DNA of 64,000 nucleotides from Pseudoalteromonas sp. 3D05 (GCF_002723455.1 NZ_PDUS01000002.1:211095-275094); one strand, 5' to 3'. Counted from the first letter of the stretch, positions 19,555 through 28,796 are shown. Notes: generated from the sequence alone by a model not told the origin. A program made the numbers and translations.

Positions 19555-19824
19555 CTAGGGTCTGTTGACCTTTCAAGGTTAAATTTGCAGCAGTCTGTTT
19601 GGTATTTAGTCAAGGCAGCGCCTGTGTGGTGTGGTTATTCCCCATAAATAGGTGATAACACAGCATCAATGCCAAACAGGCGCTGCCCTTCGGGTTCTGC
19701 TTAGGGGCGATTTACTCTTTGTTGCTCGGTTTTGACTTAGCCCACTAGGTTACAAACCTCGCGCCGCGATTAAACCGCCCCTAGTTTGAACAAATTTTAA
19801 TCCGCAAAGGTCAACAGACCCTAG
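19555..19824. repeat. MITE-like element family 1, full-length copy
   Basis: A 270-bp non-coding element with 19-bp perfect terminal inverted repeats: CTAGGGTCTGTTGACCTTT at 19555-19573 and its complement at 19806-19824. The ends carry CTAG, which may be part of a target duplication. No reading frame long enough for a transposase is present, so mobilisation in trans is inferred. A truncated inverted copy lies at 17101-17291. The rest of the 504-base gap (19825-20007) holds only a short open frame without a good start. Confidence 0.85.
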
Positions 19825-20007
19825 CTTAGCTTGAAATCTGCTAAAGAGTAATAAATAACAGATTATTTATCCGTCTCCAGTCGGAGACTTTTTGGAATCA
19901 CAGGTAAATTTAAGAGCCAATAGCAGCTCTATTGTAAGTAAATTCAACGCAGGTAGCGTTAAAAGTAGCCGCTTGAGATAGTTTCATTATCCAGGCTTTA
20001 GGTTAAT

Positions 20008-20421
20008 TTAAACCAATGCACTAATTATTTTTCCCTTTTCATGCTCAGGTAATGAGTCCATGCGCTCCCTTCCTTTTTGAAACTCCTGCTCTAACATTTT
20101 TTGCAACGCATCCATCTGCGCGCTCAAGTCTGTGTCATCATTGGATTGCATTTTTTTGGCAAGATCTTCTATTGCCGCTTTTAACTCATCAATTTTTTCT
20201 TTATCAACGCCCAAACGTTGATAAACCAAGGCTTCTTTAGCTTCTTCTAAAAAACTCTTATCATAATGGGGAGACTTTAACTGTGCGGCAATATCAGGCT
20301 GGCTATTTTTGGCCGCTTCAGTGATTACTGCGACGGGTCTTGGTGGTACTTGAATCTCTGCAGCACTTGGTGCTGTATAAGGCTTTACTCGGTATTGATT
20401 ATTAAATAAATGCCCCATCAT
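20008..20421 (-). CDS. Hypothetical protein, charged helical
   Basis: A 137-residue soluble protein that I do not recognise. The first 40 residues are Pro/Val-rich (YRVKPYTAPSAAEIQVPPRP). Residues 55-125 are highly charged with heptad-like spacing (VDKEKIDELKAAIEDLAKK, MDALQKMLEQEFQKGRERM), suggesting a coiled coil. Two adjacent ATG codons start the frame, with GGGAAG upstream. It is downstream of the Crp-like regulator on the same strand (65-base gap), so co-transcription is possible. Confidence 0.6.
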   Translation of the reverse strand: MMGHLFNNQYRVKPYTAPSAAEIQVPPRPVAVITEAAKNSQPDIAAQLKSPHYDKSFLEEAKEALVYQRLGVDKEKIDELKAAIEDLAKKMQSNDDTDLSAQMDALQKMLEQEFQKGRERMDSLPEHEKGKIISALV

Positions 20422-20486
20422 CGCAAAACTTCCCTTTCGTATTTTTTAAGATAAGAATACGCAGCAAGTTTTACACCAAGTTTCAT

Positions 20487-21167
20487 TTATAGGTTCAGAT
20501 TTGATATTGCTAATAAGCCAGGTTTATCAATAATGTCGATTCGTTGATAATGTAACGCAATCACCTTTTGCTGGCGTAAATGTTGTAATATTTGATTAAC
20601 CGTTTGCCTGGTAAGATAAGTCATATCTGCAAGTTGTTGTTGCGACATCACTATCGAATACGATTGTTTATCGTATGACGCGACCAATAGCAGGCGTTTA
20701 CATATCTTCTGTAGTGCAGACAATAGTGCATGATCTTCTAATGAAGAAAAAACTAACCGCATTTTTTGTGATAAGAGAACGCCAAAGTCTCGCCAATAGA
20801 TTGGAGATTGCTCTACAAGCCGCGATAAACAACGCACTGTAATATGCACGAGTCGAAGTGGTGTTTGGGCATAAACATCATGCGTACGGGTACCGCCATC
20901 AAAAAGAGCCACTTCACCAAACCAAACACCTTGAGGAATAAAACTCAATACAGCCTCTTTGCCTTCACCATTAACGCCACTGACGCGCGCGACCCCCTTT
21001 AAAACACAATACAGACCACAGTTACTATCACCGCGCAAAAACAGAGCCTCTCCTGCATTTTTAGTAACAATTTTTGCGTTTTCTAATAGTGCGGCTTGTA
21101 ACTCTACAGCGCAGTTATTAAACCATTCACCTTGGTTAATTATCGCCTTATCCTGTTCATTCAGCAT
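20487..21167 (-). CDS. Crp/Fnr family transcriptional regulator
   Basis: A 226-residue regulator. The N-terminal cyclic-nucleotide-binding fold spans about residues 15-120 (LFLRGDSNCGLYCVLKGVARV, GVWFGEVALFDGGTRTHDVYA). The C-terminal winged helix is at about 165-215 (SQQQLADMTYLTRQTVNQ). The GEVALFDGGTRTHD loop resembles the CRP cAMP pocket (GE..LF....R) but lacks the RSA signature, so the ligand is uncertain. It is divergent from the M20 peptidase gene, with only 48 bases between the two starts, and may regulate it. Confidence 0.85.
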   Translation of the reverse strand: MLNEQDKAIINQGEWFNNCAVELQAALLENAKIVTKNAGEALFLRGDSNCGLYCVLKGVARVSGVNGEGKEAVLSFIPQGVWFGEVALFDGGTRTHDVYAQTPLRLVHITVRCLSRLVEQSPIYWRDFGVLLSQKMRLVFSSLEDHALLSALQKICKRLLLVASYDKQSYSIVMSQQQLADMTYLTRQTVNQILQHLRQQKVIALHYQRIDIIDKPGLLAISNLNL

Positions 21168-21215
21168 AAGTTACTCTACATTGACTTTGATAAATCAATA
21201 ATAAAAGGGAATCTC

Positions 21216-22505
21216 ATGTTACACAAAATTATTTATACCAGTGTATTTTTTGCTGCAATGACAGCGCCTAGTTATGCAAATAACATTGATAATGCATTAA
21301 AGCAGGCTAATTTGAGTGTCAGTGAAAAAGTCATCACATGGCGAAGACATTTGCACCAATACCCAGAATTAAGTAATCGTGAATTTAAAACCGCGCAATA
21401 CGTTACTAAACATTTAAAGATGTTAGGTCTAGAAGTGCAAACAGGCATTGCACATACCGGGGTTGTGGCACGATTAAAAGGCGGTAAAAAAGGGCCACTT
21501 GTTGCCTTACGCGCTGATATGGATGCCCTTCCAGTAACCGAACAAGTTGATCTTCCATTCGCTTCAACACAAACTTCAACATACCGTGGCAATGAGGTCG
21601 GCGTCATGCATGCTTGTGGGCATGATACCCATGTAGCTATTTTAATGGCTGTTGCTGAATCGCTCGTACAAATAAAAGAAGATTTAGCTGGCGATATTTT
21701 ATTCGTTTTTCAACCTGCTGAAGAAGGTGCCCCCGACGGTGAGGAAGGAGGTGCAGAGCTAATGTTAAAAGAAGGCCTGTTTAAAGAAAAGCCCGCTGCA
21801 GTGTTTGGTTTACATGTCACCAGTTCACTCAACACTGGTCAAATAGGATTTCGTGCTGGCCCTTTAATGGCAAGTGAAGATTCTTTTACGATTAACGTAA
21901 AAGGCCGTCAAACGCATGGCTCAAGACCATGGAATGGTGTAGATCCAATTGTAGCATCATCACAAATTGTCATGGCAACACAAACAATTTCATCTCGTCA
22001 GGTAGATGTGACTAAAGCCCCGTCTGTTATCTCTTACGGGGCTATCAATGGCGGGGTTCGATCTAATATTATTCCTGATAATGTGGAATTAATAGGCACT
22101 ATTCGTACATTTGATCAAGCTATGCGCGCCGATATAAAAACGCGTCTAACCAAAACCGCCGAGCTTGTGGCGGAATCTGCAGGCGCACAAGCAGATGTTC
22201 ATATCGATCATGGTTACCCTGTCACTATAAACAATGTAGAACTCACTGAAAAAATGACGCCTTCATTAGCAAGCGTTGCAGGGGCTGAAAATATTATAAC
22301 CACTGATTTAATCACAGGCGCTGAAGATTTTAGTTATTATGCATTAGAAGTACCGGGGTTATTCTACTTTCTAGGTGTCACTCCTCGAGATCAAAACGCC
22401 AAAACAGCACCTAGTAACCATTCTCCACAGTTTTTTGTAGATGAAGAAGCATTGCAACTCGGTGTTGAATCAATGACGCAACTCGTTGTTGACTACCTAA
22501 AATAA
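21216..22505 (+). CDS. M20 family metallopeptidase/amidohydrolase, exported
   Basis: A 429-residue protein with a signal peptide ending near APSYA. It belongs to the hippurate hydrolase/IAA-amino-acid hydrolase group of M20D enzymes. Metal-binding motifs are HACGHDTH near residue 131 and the PAEEGAPDGEEGGAE region. The dimerisation domain follows from about 200. The start at 21216 is chosen for AAAGGGA spacing and the signal peptide. A periplasmic role in hydrolysing N-acyl amino acids is an inference. It is divergent from the Crp-like regulator. Confidence 0.87.
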   Translation: MLHKIIYTSVFFAAMTAPSYANNIDNALKQANLSVSEKVITWRRHLHQYPELSNREFKTAQYVTKHLKMLGLEVQTGIAHTGVVARLKGGKKGPLVALRADMDALPVTEQVDLPFASTQTSTYRGNEVGVMHACGHDTHVAILMAVAESLVQIKEDLAGDILFVFQPAEEGAPDGEEGGAELMLKEGLFKEKPAAVFGLHVTSSLNTGQIGFRAGPLMASEDSFTINVKGRQTHGSRPWNGVDPIVASSQIVMATQTISSRQVDVTKAPSVISYGAINGGVRSNIIPDNVELIGTIRTFDQAMRADIKTRLTKTAELVAESAGAQADVHIDHGYPVTINNVELTEKMTPSLASVAGAENIITTDLITGAEDFSYYALEVPGLFYFLGVTPRDQNAKTAPSNHSPQFFVDEEALQLGVESMTQLVVDYLK

Positions 22506-22686
22506 AATACATAAAAAGTTAGTCAAGGCCACCTAAAATATTGAGCTTACATAAATAGAAATCTCAGCTCAGTGTAACTATGCTTACATTGAGTTCTATT
22601 CTAAATTATATGAGGTGAACTTGGCTAAAGCTTGATGCGTATAAAAAATTTTTTTATATACACTAGAATCTGTTGATAAGGCACCC

Positions 22687-23349
22687 ATGCAACATATTAA
22701 TTTAGATTTCAGCCAACAGGTTGTAATAAACAGCGAACACCAAACATGGCAGCCTAGCCCATTAAAGGGAGTAACACGTAAAATTCTCGCCCGAGAAGAA
22801 GCTGAAAGCGGTCATGCCACCAGCATTGTGCGATATGATCCGGGGTCACACTTTAAAAGCCACAATCACCCTCTCGGCGAAGAGATTTTTGTCCTTGAAG
22901 GTGTATTTAGTGATGAACATGGTGATTATCCTGCTGGAACATATATTCGTAACCCCCCAGGCAGCACCCATCAACCTTTCAGTGAATCAGGATGTACCCT
23001 GTTTGTTAAGCTGAACCAGTTTCTACCTGATGACGGCGTTACTGTAAGAATTAATACGCTTGAGACACCTTGGCAACAAGGCCAAGGTGGGTTACAGGTT
23101 ATGCCACTACATCAGCATGATGTTGAACACACTGCTTTAGTTAAATGGCCCGCAGGAGAAATTTTTGTCCTGCATAGGCACTTTGGTGGTGAAGAGATTT
23201 TGGTCTTAAGTGGTATATTTTGCGATGAACATGGACAATATCCAAAAGGCACATGGATACGCAGTCCACATATGAGCGAGCACCATCCCTTTGTAGAACA
23301 AGATACGGTTATATTAGTGAAAGTGGGTCACCTAGGTACTCGTAGCTAA
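22687..23349 (+). CDS. Double cupin, ChrR-like
   Basis: A 220-residue protein made of two cupin domains. The first (about 35-110) has SHNHPLGEEIFVLEGVFSDE; the second (about 140-215) has LHRHFGGEEILVLSGIFCDE. Both keep the His-x-His...Glu pattern for a metal. This layout resembles the C-terminal cupins of ChrR-type anti-sigma factors, but the N-terminal zinc anti-sigma domain and a neighbouring ECF sigma gene are absent. It is therefore likely a stand-alone metal-binding cupin of unknown role. Confidence 0.78.
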   Translation: MQHINLDFSQQVVINSEHQTWQPSPLKGVTRKILAREEAESGHATSIVRYDPGSHFKSHNHPLGEEIFVLEGVFSDEHGDYPAGTYIRNPPGSTHQPFSESGCTLFVKLNQFLPDDGVTVRINTLETPWQQGQGGLQVMPLHQHDVEHTALVKWPAGEIFVLHRHFGGEEILVLSGIFCDEHGQYPKGTWIRSPHMSEHHPFVEQDTVILVKVGHLGTRS

Positions 23350-23440
23350 CATGTAAAGTCAACAGAACCACTTTTCCCTTTATTAACACAATTACAAGCA
23401 GCGTATTTATCTACATGATGTTTATACGCTGCAACTGCTT

Positions 23441-24250
23441 TTAATTAATCAGCATATTTGCTGCCATAACAAATAACAGTAATGAGAATATCTTTTTGAT
23501 TGTTTTGACTGGTAGATAGTGTGTTGCACGAGCACCAAGGGGTGCCGTAAACCATGAAGTACAAATAATGCCTATTAAAGCCGGTATATAGACAAAGCCT
23601 GCAAACCCATCATTCAATGACAAATAAGACCTCCCTGTACTAATATACCCAAGCGAGCCAAATAAGGCGATGACGATACCGCATGCAGAAGCGCAACCGA
23701 TCGCTTTTTTCATATCGATTGAGAAAAAAGTCAGTAAAGGCACAAGTACAGCTCCCCCACCTATCCCTATCATCGCCGACAGTCCACCTGTAAGCATTGT
23801 ATAAACGCTAAGAAGCCATTTATTGGGTATTCTGTGCGAACTTGATGAATCTGCATTACCGCCAAACAACATTTTCAGTCCAATTAATACAACACTGACA
23901 GCAAATACCCAGCGCACAATCTGTTCAGGCAGCAGTGCAGCCATAAAGCCACTAAGTAGTGCACCAAGCGCAACTCCTGACATGATCCAGGGTGCTATAT
24001 CCCATGGCACATTCCCATTTTTGTGATGTGCAATAGCTGAAGATGTTGACGTAAATAAAATAGACGCAAGTGACGTCGCGATCGCAACCAATACGACTTG
24101 TTCAGTTGGTAGTACTTGCCAGTAAAGCAAGATGCTACTCAGAATAGGCACAATAACTAACCCCCCGCCAATTCCTAATAACCCAGCTAAAAACCCAACA
24201 CCACTGCCTAATAAAGCACAAGCAACAACTATCGATACTAATTCACTCAT
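23441..24250 (-). CDS. TauE/SafE family anion exporter
   Basis: Inner-membrane protein of 269 residues with about eight hydrophobic segments. The duplicated family motif is visible as GVGFLAGLLGIGGGLVIVPIL near the N-terminus and GLSAMIGIGGGAVLVPLL in the second half. Family members move sulfite, sulfoacetate or other organosulfur anions. It converges with the cupin gene and diverges from mesX, so its cargo is not indicated by context. Confidence 0.88.
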   Translation of the reverse strand: MSELVSIVVACALLGSGVGFLAGLLGIGGGLVIVPILSSILLYWQVLPTEQVVLVAIATSLASILFTSTSSAIAHHKNGNVPWDIAPWIMSGVALGALLSGFMAALLPEQIVRWVFAVSVVLIGLKMLFGGNADSSSSHRIPNKWLLSVYTMLTGGLSAMIGIGGGAVLVPLLTFFSIDMKKAIGCASACGIVIALFGSLGYISTGRSYLSLNDGFAGFVYIPALIGIICTSWFTAPLGARATHYLPVKTIKKIFSLLLFVMAANMLIN

Positions 24251-24397
24251 TCCATTCGTCTCTTTTATTATTGGTAACTATACCCACGCTAAAGTATACC
24301 AATACAGCCTGGCTTATCTGGCAAAAATAGTGACGATGACAGACGAATAATCTTCATATTTGAAATGAAATTAATGCATGTAACTCACGCCACCTAT

Positions 24398-24435
24398 AAA
24401 CGTCTAGCCATCTAAAAGCATTTAATACATATAAT
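24398..24435 (+). promoter_or_regulatory. Putative MetJ operator and promoter before mesX
   Basis: Two adjacent 8-bp units, AAACGTCT and AGCCATCT (24398-24413), match the MetJ box AGACGTCT at 7 of 8 and 6 of 8 positions. A TATAAT lies 16 bases further on (24430-24435), so the boxes would cover the -35 region. Methionine-dependent repression of mesX-mesD is inferred. The rest of the 381-base gap upstream of mesX shows nothing else clear. Confidence 0.5.
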
Positions 24436-24631
24436 CCTTTTGAAAAAGCATAAATACCATTAAAGCCATCTCCTACAATAAAAAGTCATGAATATGACTC
24501 ATGTTTGATGTGAAATTATACCGTTTTTATTCATGTACCGATCCACGTATAAATAATGCAACTTTCAACGCCACACAGTGGCGGTTGAACCATTACATTC
24601 GTAGAAATACACAATATTGGATACACACATT

Positions 24632-25612
24632 ATGAGTACAGATTTTTCATTTACATTAAAGCGTATCAATCTAGATGAGCATTATGAACCTTCAGACAAT
24701 ACACGCATTACCACCAACTTTGCTAACTTAGCCCGTGGCCACCATCGTCAAGCAAATTTACGCAACGCCTTAAAAATGATAAATAATCGTTTTAATGCAT
24801 TAGCTAATTGGGATAACAGCACAGGAGAGCGGTATTCAGTTGAGCTTGAAATTATTTCGGTCAACATTGATGTGGCAGGCAGCGGCCAAACTTTTCCATC
24901 AATTGAAGTTTTAAAGACTTATATTATCGACCATACAACCAATAAACGTATTGAAGGCATTGTTGGCAATAATTTTTCGTCTTATGTACGAGATTATGAT
25001 TTTAGTATTTTATTGCAAAATTATAATAAAGATCAGCCAACTTTTAGCATCCCAGATAATTTTGGTGAACTGCATGGCAAGCTGTTTCAATATTTTGTAG
25101 ATTCATCCGTTTATAAGCAAAATTTCTCGAAGCCGCCAGTTATTTGCTTAAGCGTGTCTGATAATAAAACCTATCATCGCACTGAAAATCAGCACCCTGT
25201 ATTGGGCGTTGAGTATCAACCTAACGACACCTCATTAACTGAACAATACTTTAAAAAAATGGGCTTGAATGTGCGTTACTTCATGCCCCCAAATACCGTC
25301 GCACCGCTGGCATTTTATTTTGTTGGTGACTTACTCAATGACTACACCAGTCTTGAGCTTATAAGCACTATCAGTACTATGGAGACATTTCAAAAGATTT
25401 ATCGTCCAGAGATATATAACGCCAATGCTGCTGCAGGTAAAGCATATCGCCCAAGTTTAAAAAACCAAGATCATTCGCTAACACAAATAGTGTATGACCG
25501 ACAAGAGCGCAGTCAATTAGCAACAGAGCAAGGTAAGTTTGCCCATGAGCACTTTATTAAGCCCTATCAAAATGTGCTTGAGCAGTGGTCTGCTAATTTT
25601 TCACAGCCATAG
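24632..25612 (+). CDS. mesX: MesX, DUF1852 partner of methionine synthase MesD
   Basis: A 326-residue DUF1852 protein (for example FANLARGHHRQANLRNALKM and ENQHPVLGVEYQP). DUF1852 proteins are encoded beside MesD-type folate-independent methionine synthases and have been named MesX, a required partner that is probably oxygen-dependent. Here it is followed by mesD 42 bases downstream on the same strand. The start at 24632 gives the better N-terminus (STDFSFTLKRINLDEHYEPS) than an ATG five codons earlier. The biochemical role of MesX is not fully known. Confidence 0.85.
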   Translation: MSTDFSFTLKRINLDEHYEPSDNTRITTNFANLARGHHRQANLRNALKMINNRFNALANWDNSTGERYSVELEIISVNIDVAGSGQTFPSIEVLKTYIIDHTTNKRIEGIVGNNFSSYVRDYDFSILLQNYNKDQPTFSIPDNFGELHGKLFQYFVDSSVYKQNFSKPPVICLSVSDNKTYHRTENQHPVLGVEYQPNDTSLTEQYFKKMGLNVRYFMPPNTVAPLAFYFVGDLLNDYTSLELISTISTMETFQKIYRPEIYNANAAAGKAYRPSLKNQDHSLTQIVYDRQERSQLATEQGKFAHEHFIKPYQNVLEQWSANFSQP

Positions 25613-25654
25613 TCGGCCAATACCTTCGGGTTAATCTATTTTTGAGAAACAAGT

Positions 25655-26683
25655 ATGAATACACTATTACCTACTTCAACTGCTGGCAGCTTACCAAAAC
25701 CATTGTGGCTAGGTGAGCCTGAGACTCTGTGGTCACCATGGAAATTACATGATGACGAATTAGCTCAAGGAAAGCTCGATGCATTACGCTTGTCGCTTCT
25801 CGATCAGAAGCAAGCAGGGATTGATATTGTCAGCGATGGCGAACAAACACGACAGCATTTTGTTACCACATTTATTGAACACCTTAATGGTGTTGACTTT
25901 GAAAAACGCCAAACCGTAAAAATTCGTGACCGCTATGATGCCAATGTACCAACGGTTGTAGGTCCCGTTAGCCGGCAAAAACCGGTGTTTGTTGAAGACG
26001 CGAAATTTTTGCGTAAACACACAAATCAACCAATTAAATGGGCGCTACCAGGCCCAATGACCATGATTGACACCCTCTATGACGCGCATTATAAAAGCCG
26101 TGAAAAACTTGCATGGGAATTTGCCAAAATTCTAAACCAAGAAGCCAAAGAGCTTGAAGCTGCAGGTGTCGATATCATCCAATTTGATGAACCCGCATTT
26201 AATGTATTTTTTGATGAGGTAAATGCGTGGGGCATTGCCTGTTTGGAAAGAGCTATTGAAGGACTAAAATGCGAAACCGCAGTGCACATTTGCTATGGCT
26301 ATGGTATTAAAGCCAATACAGATTGGAAAAAAACGCTGGGCTCTGAATGGCGACAATACGAAGAAGCATTCCCTAAACTACAACAGTCAAGTATTGATAT
26401 CATTTCGCTTGAGTGCCACAACTCACACGTGCCGATGGAATTACTCGAACTCATTCGTGGCAAAAAAGTAATGGTCGGTGCCATTGATGTTGCAACGCAC
26501 CACATTGAAACACCTGAAGAAGTAGCTAATACCCTTCGTAAAGCATTGCAATATGTTGATGCAGATAAACTCTACCCTTGTACCAATTGTGGCATGACTC
26601 CCCTGCCCCAGCAGATTGCTAACGCGAAACTCAATGCTCTAAGTGCAGGCGCGGCAATTGTAAGAAGTGAGCTTTCAGCTTAG
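25655..26683 (+). CDS. mesD: Folate-independent methionine synthase MesD (MetE C-terminal-like)
   Basis: A 342-residue protein corresponding to the C-terminal catalytic domain of cobalamin-independent methionine synthase. It lacks the folate-binding N-terminal half of MetE. Zinc ligands are visible as His and Cys in HICYGYG (near 211), an acidic residue region at SLECHNSH, and Cys in CTNCGMTPLP (near 309). The pairing with DUF1852 identifies the MesD type of core methionine synthase, which methylates homocysteine without methyltetrahydrofolate; the methyl donor is not established. Confidence 0.87.
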   Translation: MNTLLPTSTAGSLPKPLWLGEPETLWSPWKLHDDELAQGKLDALRLSLLDQKQAGIDIVSDGEQTRQHFVTTFIEHLNGVDFEKRQTVKIRDRYDANVPTVVGPVSRQKPVFVEDAKFLRKHTNQPIKWALPGPMTMIDTLYDAHYKSREKLAWEFAKILNQEAKELEAAGVDIIQFDEPAFNVFFDEVNAWGIACLERAIEGLKCETAVHICYGYGIKANTDWKKTLGSEWRQYEEAFPKLQQSSIDIISLECHNSHVPMELLELIRGKKVMVGAIDVATHHIETPEEVANTLRKALQYVDADKLYPCTNCGMTPLPQQIANAKLNALSAGAAIVRSELSA

Positions 26684-26731
26684 CTATTAGCCTCTTACTT
26701 TAATTATTCATTAAGGTAAGAGGCTAATAGC
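26683..26731 (+). terminator. Long hairpin after mesD
   Basis: GCTATTAGCCTCTTAC is repeated in inverted order as GTAAGAGGCTAATAGC, with a short AT-rich loop, starting at the mesD stop. No T-run follows, so it may be a Rho-assisted terminator or an RNA 3'-end stabiliser. Confidence 0.6.
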
Positions 26732-26763
26732 GCGCAGACACCTGATCTTAAAATGAGATTAAT

Positions 26764-26857
26764 TTATACTCAAGCCAATGCAAAATGCAGCATTCAGCGT
26801 TTTACAGGGGCTAAATATCAAGGGGTTTGGTTTAAAATAGCCTATCAATTGCTTGCT
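26764..26857. repeat. Deleted copy of MITE-like element family 2
   Basis: This segment aligns with the element at 17842-18109: ATGCAG-ATTCAGCGTTT-ACAGGGGCT-AATATCAA, then GGTTTGGTTTAAAA and CCTATCAATT. The middle ~70 bases and the far end are missing. It overlaps the 3' end of the erythromycin-esterase-like gene on the opposite strand by about 13 bases. Confidence 0.7.
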
Positions 26858-28089
26858 GATACCTTGTTTAGTAAAAACACACCGTCAAAATGGTTGCGCC
26901 ACAAGTTAACAGGAATCGAACTTGCAGGTATATATTCATGACCAGACAAAAGAAGCCCATGTTGCTTTGCGGTAGTAAACTGTTTGGGTTGTATAAAAAT
27001 AGCCTGAGGCACATCTGAAAATGTATCGTTAAATGTATAAGCCAGATGTTGATCATTAATTGGCGGTATTTTCTTTATTGTGCCATCTCTAAATTCACGA
27101 TACTCCCCTGACATGGCTGCAAAATTCACAATGTAACTTTCCTGACCATAGGCTTTATCCAAAGCAGTGGTCACATTATTCGATCGCGAGTCTAAATAGC
27201 CTTGGCGATTAACATGCACATAGTGACCCCATATTATGACTTTTTGATTTTTATAAATATTTTGTAGTAACCAATGTATGTTATTTGCCATGACCAGATC
27301 GTGTTCATCAAAACGACGAACAGAATAATGAACTTCAAATAGACGAATTACTCCCTCTAGCAATCGTGCGTAATAACTGGGTGAATCAAACTCATGGGCT
27401 TTATCCGCACCATTAAGTGCATCCATATAGTCATAACCGGTTTGTATGTGTTGTTTAATTTGCATTTCATTCAGTGATACAAAGTTGCGTGATAGTGTTG
27501 CTTGTAATTGCTTTGAAAATATAGGCCACTCAGCCAAGAGAGAGTCTGAAACGGGTATCGATTTTACTTGTTTCTCAAGCTGCCTTACAAAACGTGTTAG
27601 CGAAAATTCACCGCTTAATCGTCCATCAAAACCTGACAGCGCTAGTGGATTATGCGTTATAAGTTGCGAATCTATGTAGTCCATTAAATCTAAAAAAGCA
27701 GGATCTTTAGCGTATGAAAAAAATATATTTCCAGCAGCCATATTCGTAATTCGTTTATCCTTTGTGTTACGAGAGGCCTTGTCCATTTCATTGACATCAA
27801 ACAAGCCACTTTCTAAAATTAAAGCATCAAAATCATGGTGTTGATGCAAATACTTTACTAACCGAGATTTCAGTGCAAAGACCTCATGTTCGCCATGGGT
27901 CAGCTCATCTAAATAAACAATCCGTTTATCTGCTATTGCATCGCCAAAATGTGTTAAATCACTGAAATCATCAGTGTCAGTTAAATCGATTTTAACATGC
28001 GCTTTCCCATTGACTGTGCAAGTGAAAAGCAATCCACACCAGAGCAATACTCTAAAAATCCAACTAATTTTACTGTCATCGTACATCAT
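26845..28089 (-). CDS. Erythromycin esterase family protein, exported
   Basis: A 414-residue protein with an N-terminal signal peptide (hydrophobic stretch up to NGKA). The erythromycin-esterase fold is recognised from DELTHGEHEVFALKSRL (catalytic-type His near residue 62), ALILESGLFD, ALSGFDGRLSG and WGHYVHVNRQG near residue 290. Many family members are not macrolide esterases, and secretion is unusual for EreA/EreB resistance enzymes, so the substrate is unknown. The last codons fall in a repeat fragment, so the native C-terminus may have been altered. It is followed upstream by a cytochrome b561 gene only 18 bases away. Confidence 0.82.
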   Translation of the reverse strand: MMYDDSKISWIFRVLLWCGLLFTCTVNGKAHVKIDLTDTDDFSDLTHFGDAIADKRIVYLDELTHGEHEVFALKSRLVKYLHQHHDFDALILESGLFDVNEMDKASRNTKDKRITNMAAGNIFFSYAKDPAFLDLMDYIDSQLITHNPLALSGFDGRLSGEFSLTRFVRQLEKQVKSIPVSDSLLAEWPIFSKQLQATLSRNFVSLNEMQIKQHIQTGYDYMDALNGADKAHEFDSPSYYARLLEGVIRLFEVHYSVRRFDEHDLVMANNIHWLLQNIYKNQKVIIWGHYVHVNRQGYLDSRSNNVTTALDKAYGQESYIVNFAAMSGEYREFRDGTIKKIPPINDQHLAYTFNDTFSDVPQAIFIQPKQFTTAKQHGLLLSGHEYIPASSIPVNLWRNHFDGVFLLNKVSASN

Positions 28090-28107
28090 AAAAATTCCTT
28101 GTTATTT

Positions 28108-28650
28108 TTAATGGGTGTTTTTAGCTTTTATCATAGCGCTAAGCGTATTATCTTTATCAATAAAGTGATGCTTCAAAGCGGCAAATACATGAACAATGAC
28201 AAGCGCTGTCATTAAATACCCTAAGTAATAATGGACTGCTTTGCCTAGATCGCTGCCAGCTTGATTGTACGCGAGCACTTCAGCCTTTTCGTTATAGCGA
28301 GATGGAATAACTTCAATACCAAAAACATCAACGCCGAAGCCACCTAATCCAGAGTAAATAAGCCCAGATACTGGCATTAAAACACAGGCTATTAATAGAA
28401 ACTGATGCATATACTGAACATATTTTTCGTGTGACGTTCCCTTTGCTGAGGATGGCCATGGATTATCTTTTCGGTGATAAAGACGAATGATAACGAGTAA
28501 AAATGCAATAACACCAAATGCTTTATGCCAGTCATACAAGGCATAGTCATTACCATCAGCCATATATATACCTGATCCGAGTAAACCAATAATAAAAAAT
28601 GCACTTAACCAGTGCAAAACACGTGTAACCTGCTGAGTTTGATATGCCAT
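28108..28650 (-). CDS. Cytochrome b561 family protein
   Basis: A 180-residue membrane protein with four hydrophobic helices. Histidines that could ligate two b-type hemes lie in the first helix (VLHWLSAF), the second (YDWHKAFG), the third (YMHQFLL) and the fourth (VIVHVFAALKHHF). It resembles the YodB/YceJ cytochrome b561 group, which oxidises quinol and feeds periplasmic partners. The downstream exported esterase-like protein is in the same operon; a functional link is only inferred. Confidence 0.88.
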   Translation of the reverse strand: MAYQTQQVTRVLHWLSAFFIIGLLGSGIYMADGNDYALYDWHKAFGVIAFLLVIIRLYHRKDNPWPSSAKGTSHEKYVQYMHQFLLIACVLMPVSGLIYSGLGGFGVDVFGIEVIPSRYNEKAEVLAYNQAGSDLGKAVHYYLGYLMTALVIVHVFAALKHHFIDKDNTLSAMIKAKNTH

Positions 28651-28796
28651 AATTTGTACCTGTGAGTTTTAATTCGAAGTGCAGTGTATGCGCTGCAGCC
28701 CTTAAAAACAGTGACTTTGGTACGAATGAACATTTTAAGGGGCCAATAAACTAAGTTGATAGACAAAGTGATCAATACTCGTTTACAGCGGTTGGG

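Noticed and set aside
26845..28089. Calling the esterase-like gene a macrolide resistance determinant
   Set aside because: The protein is exported and the family is functionally broad. The sequence alone does not support a resistance role.
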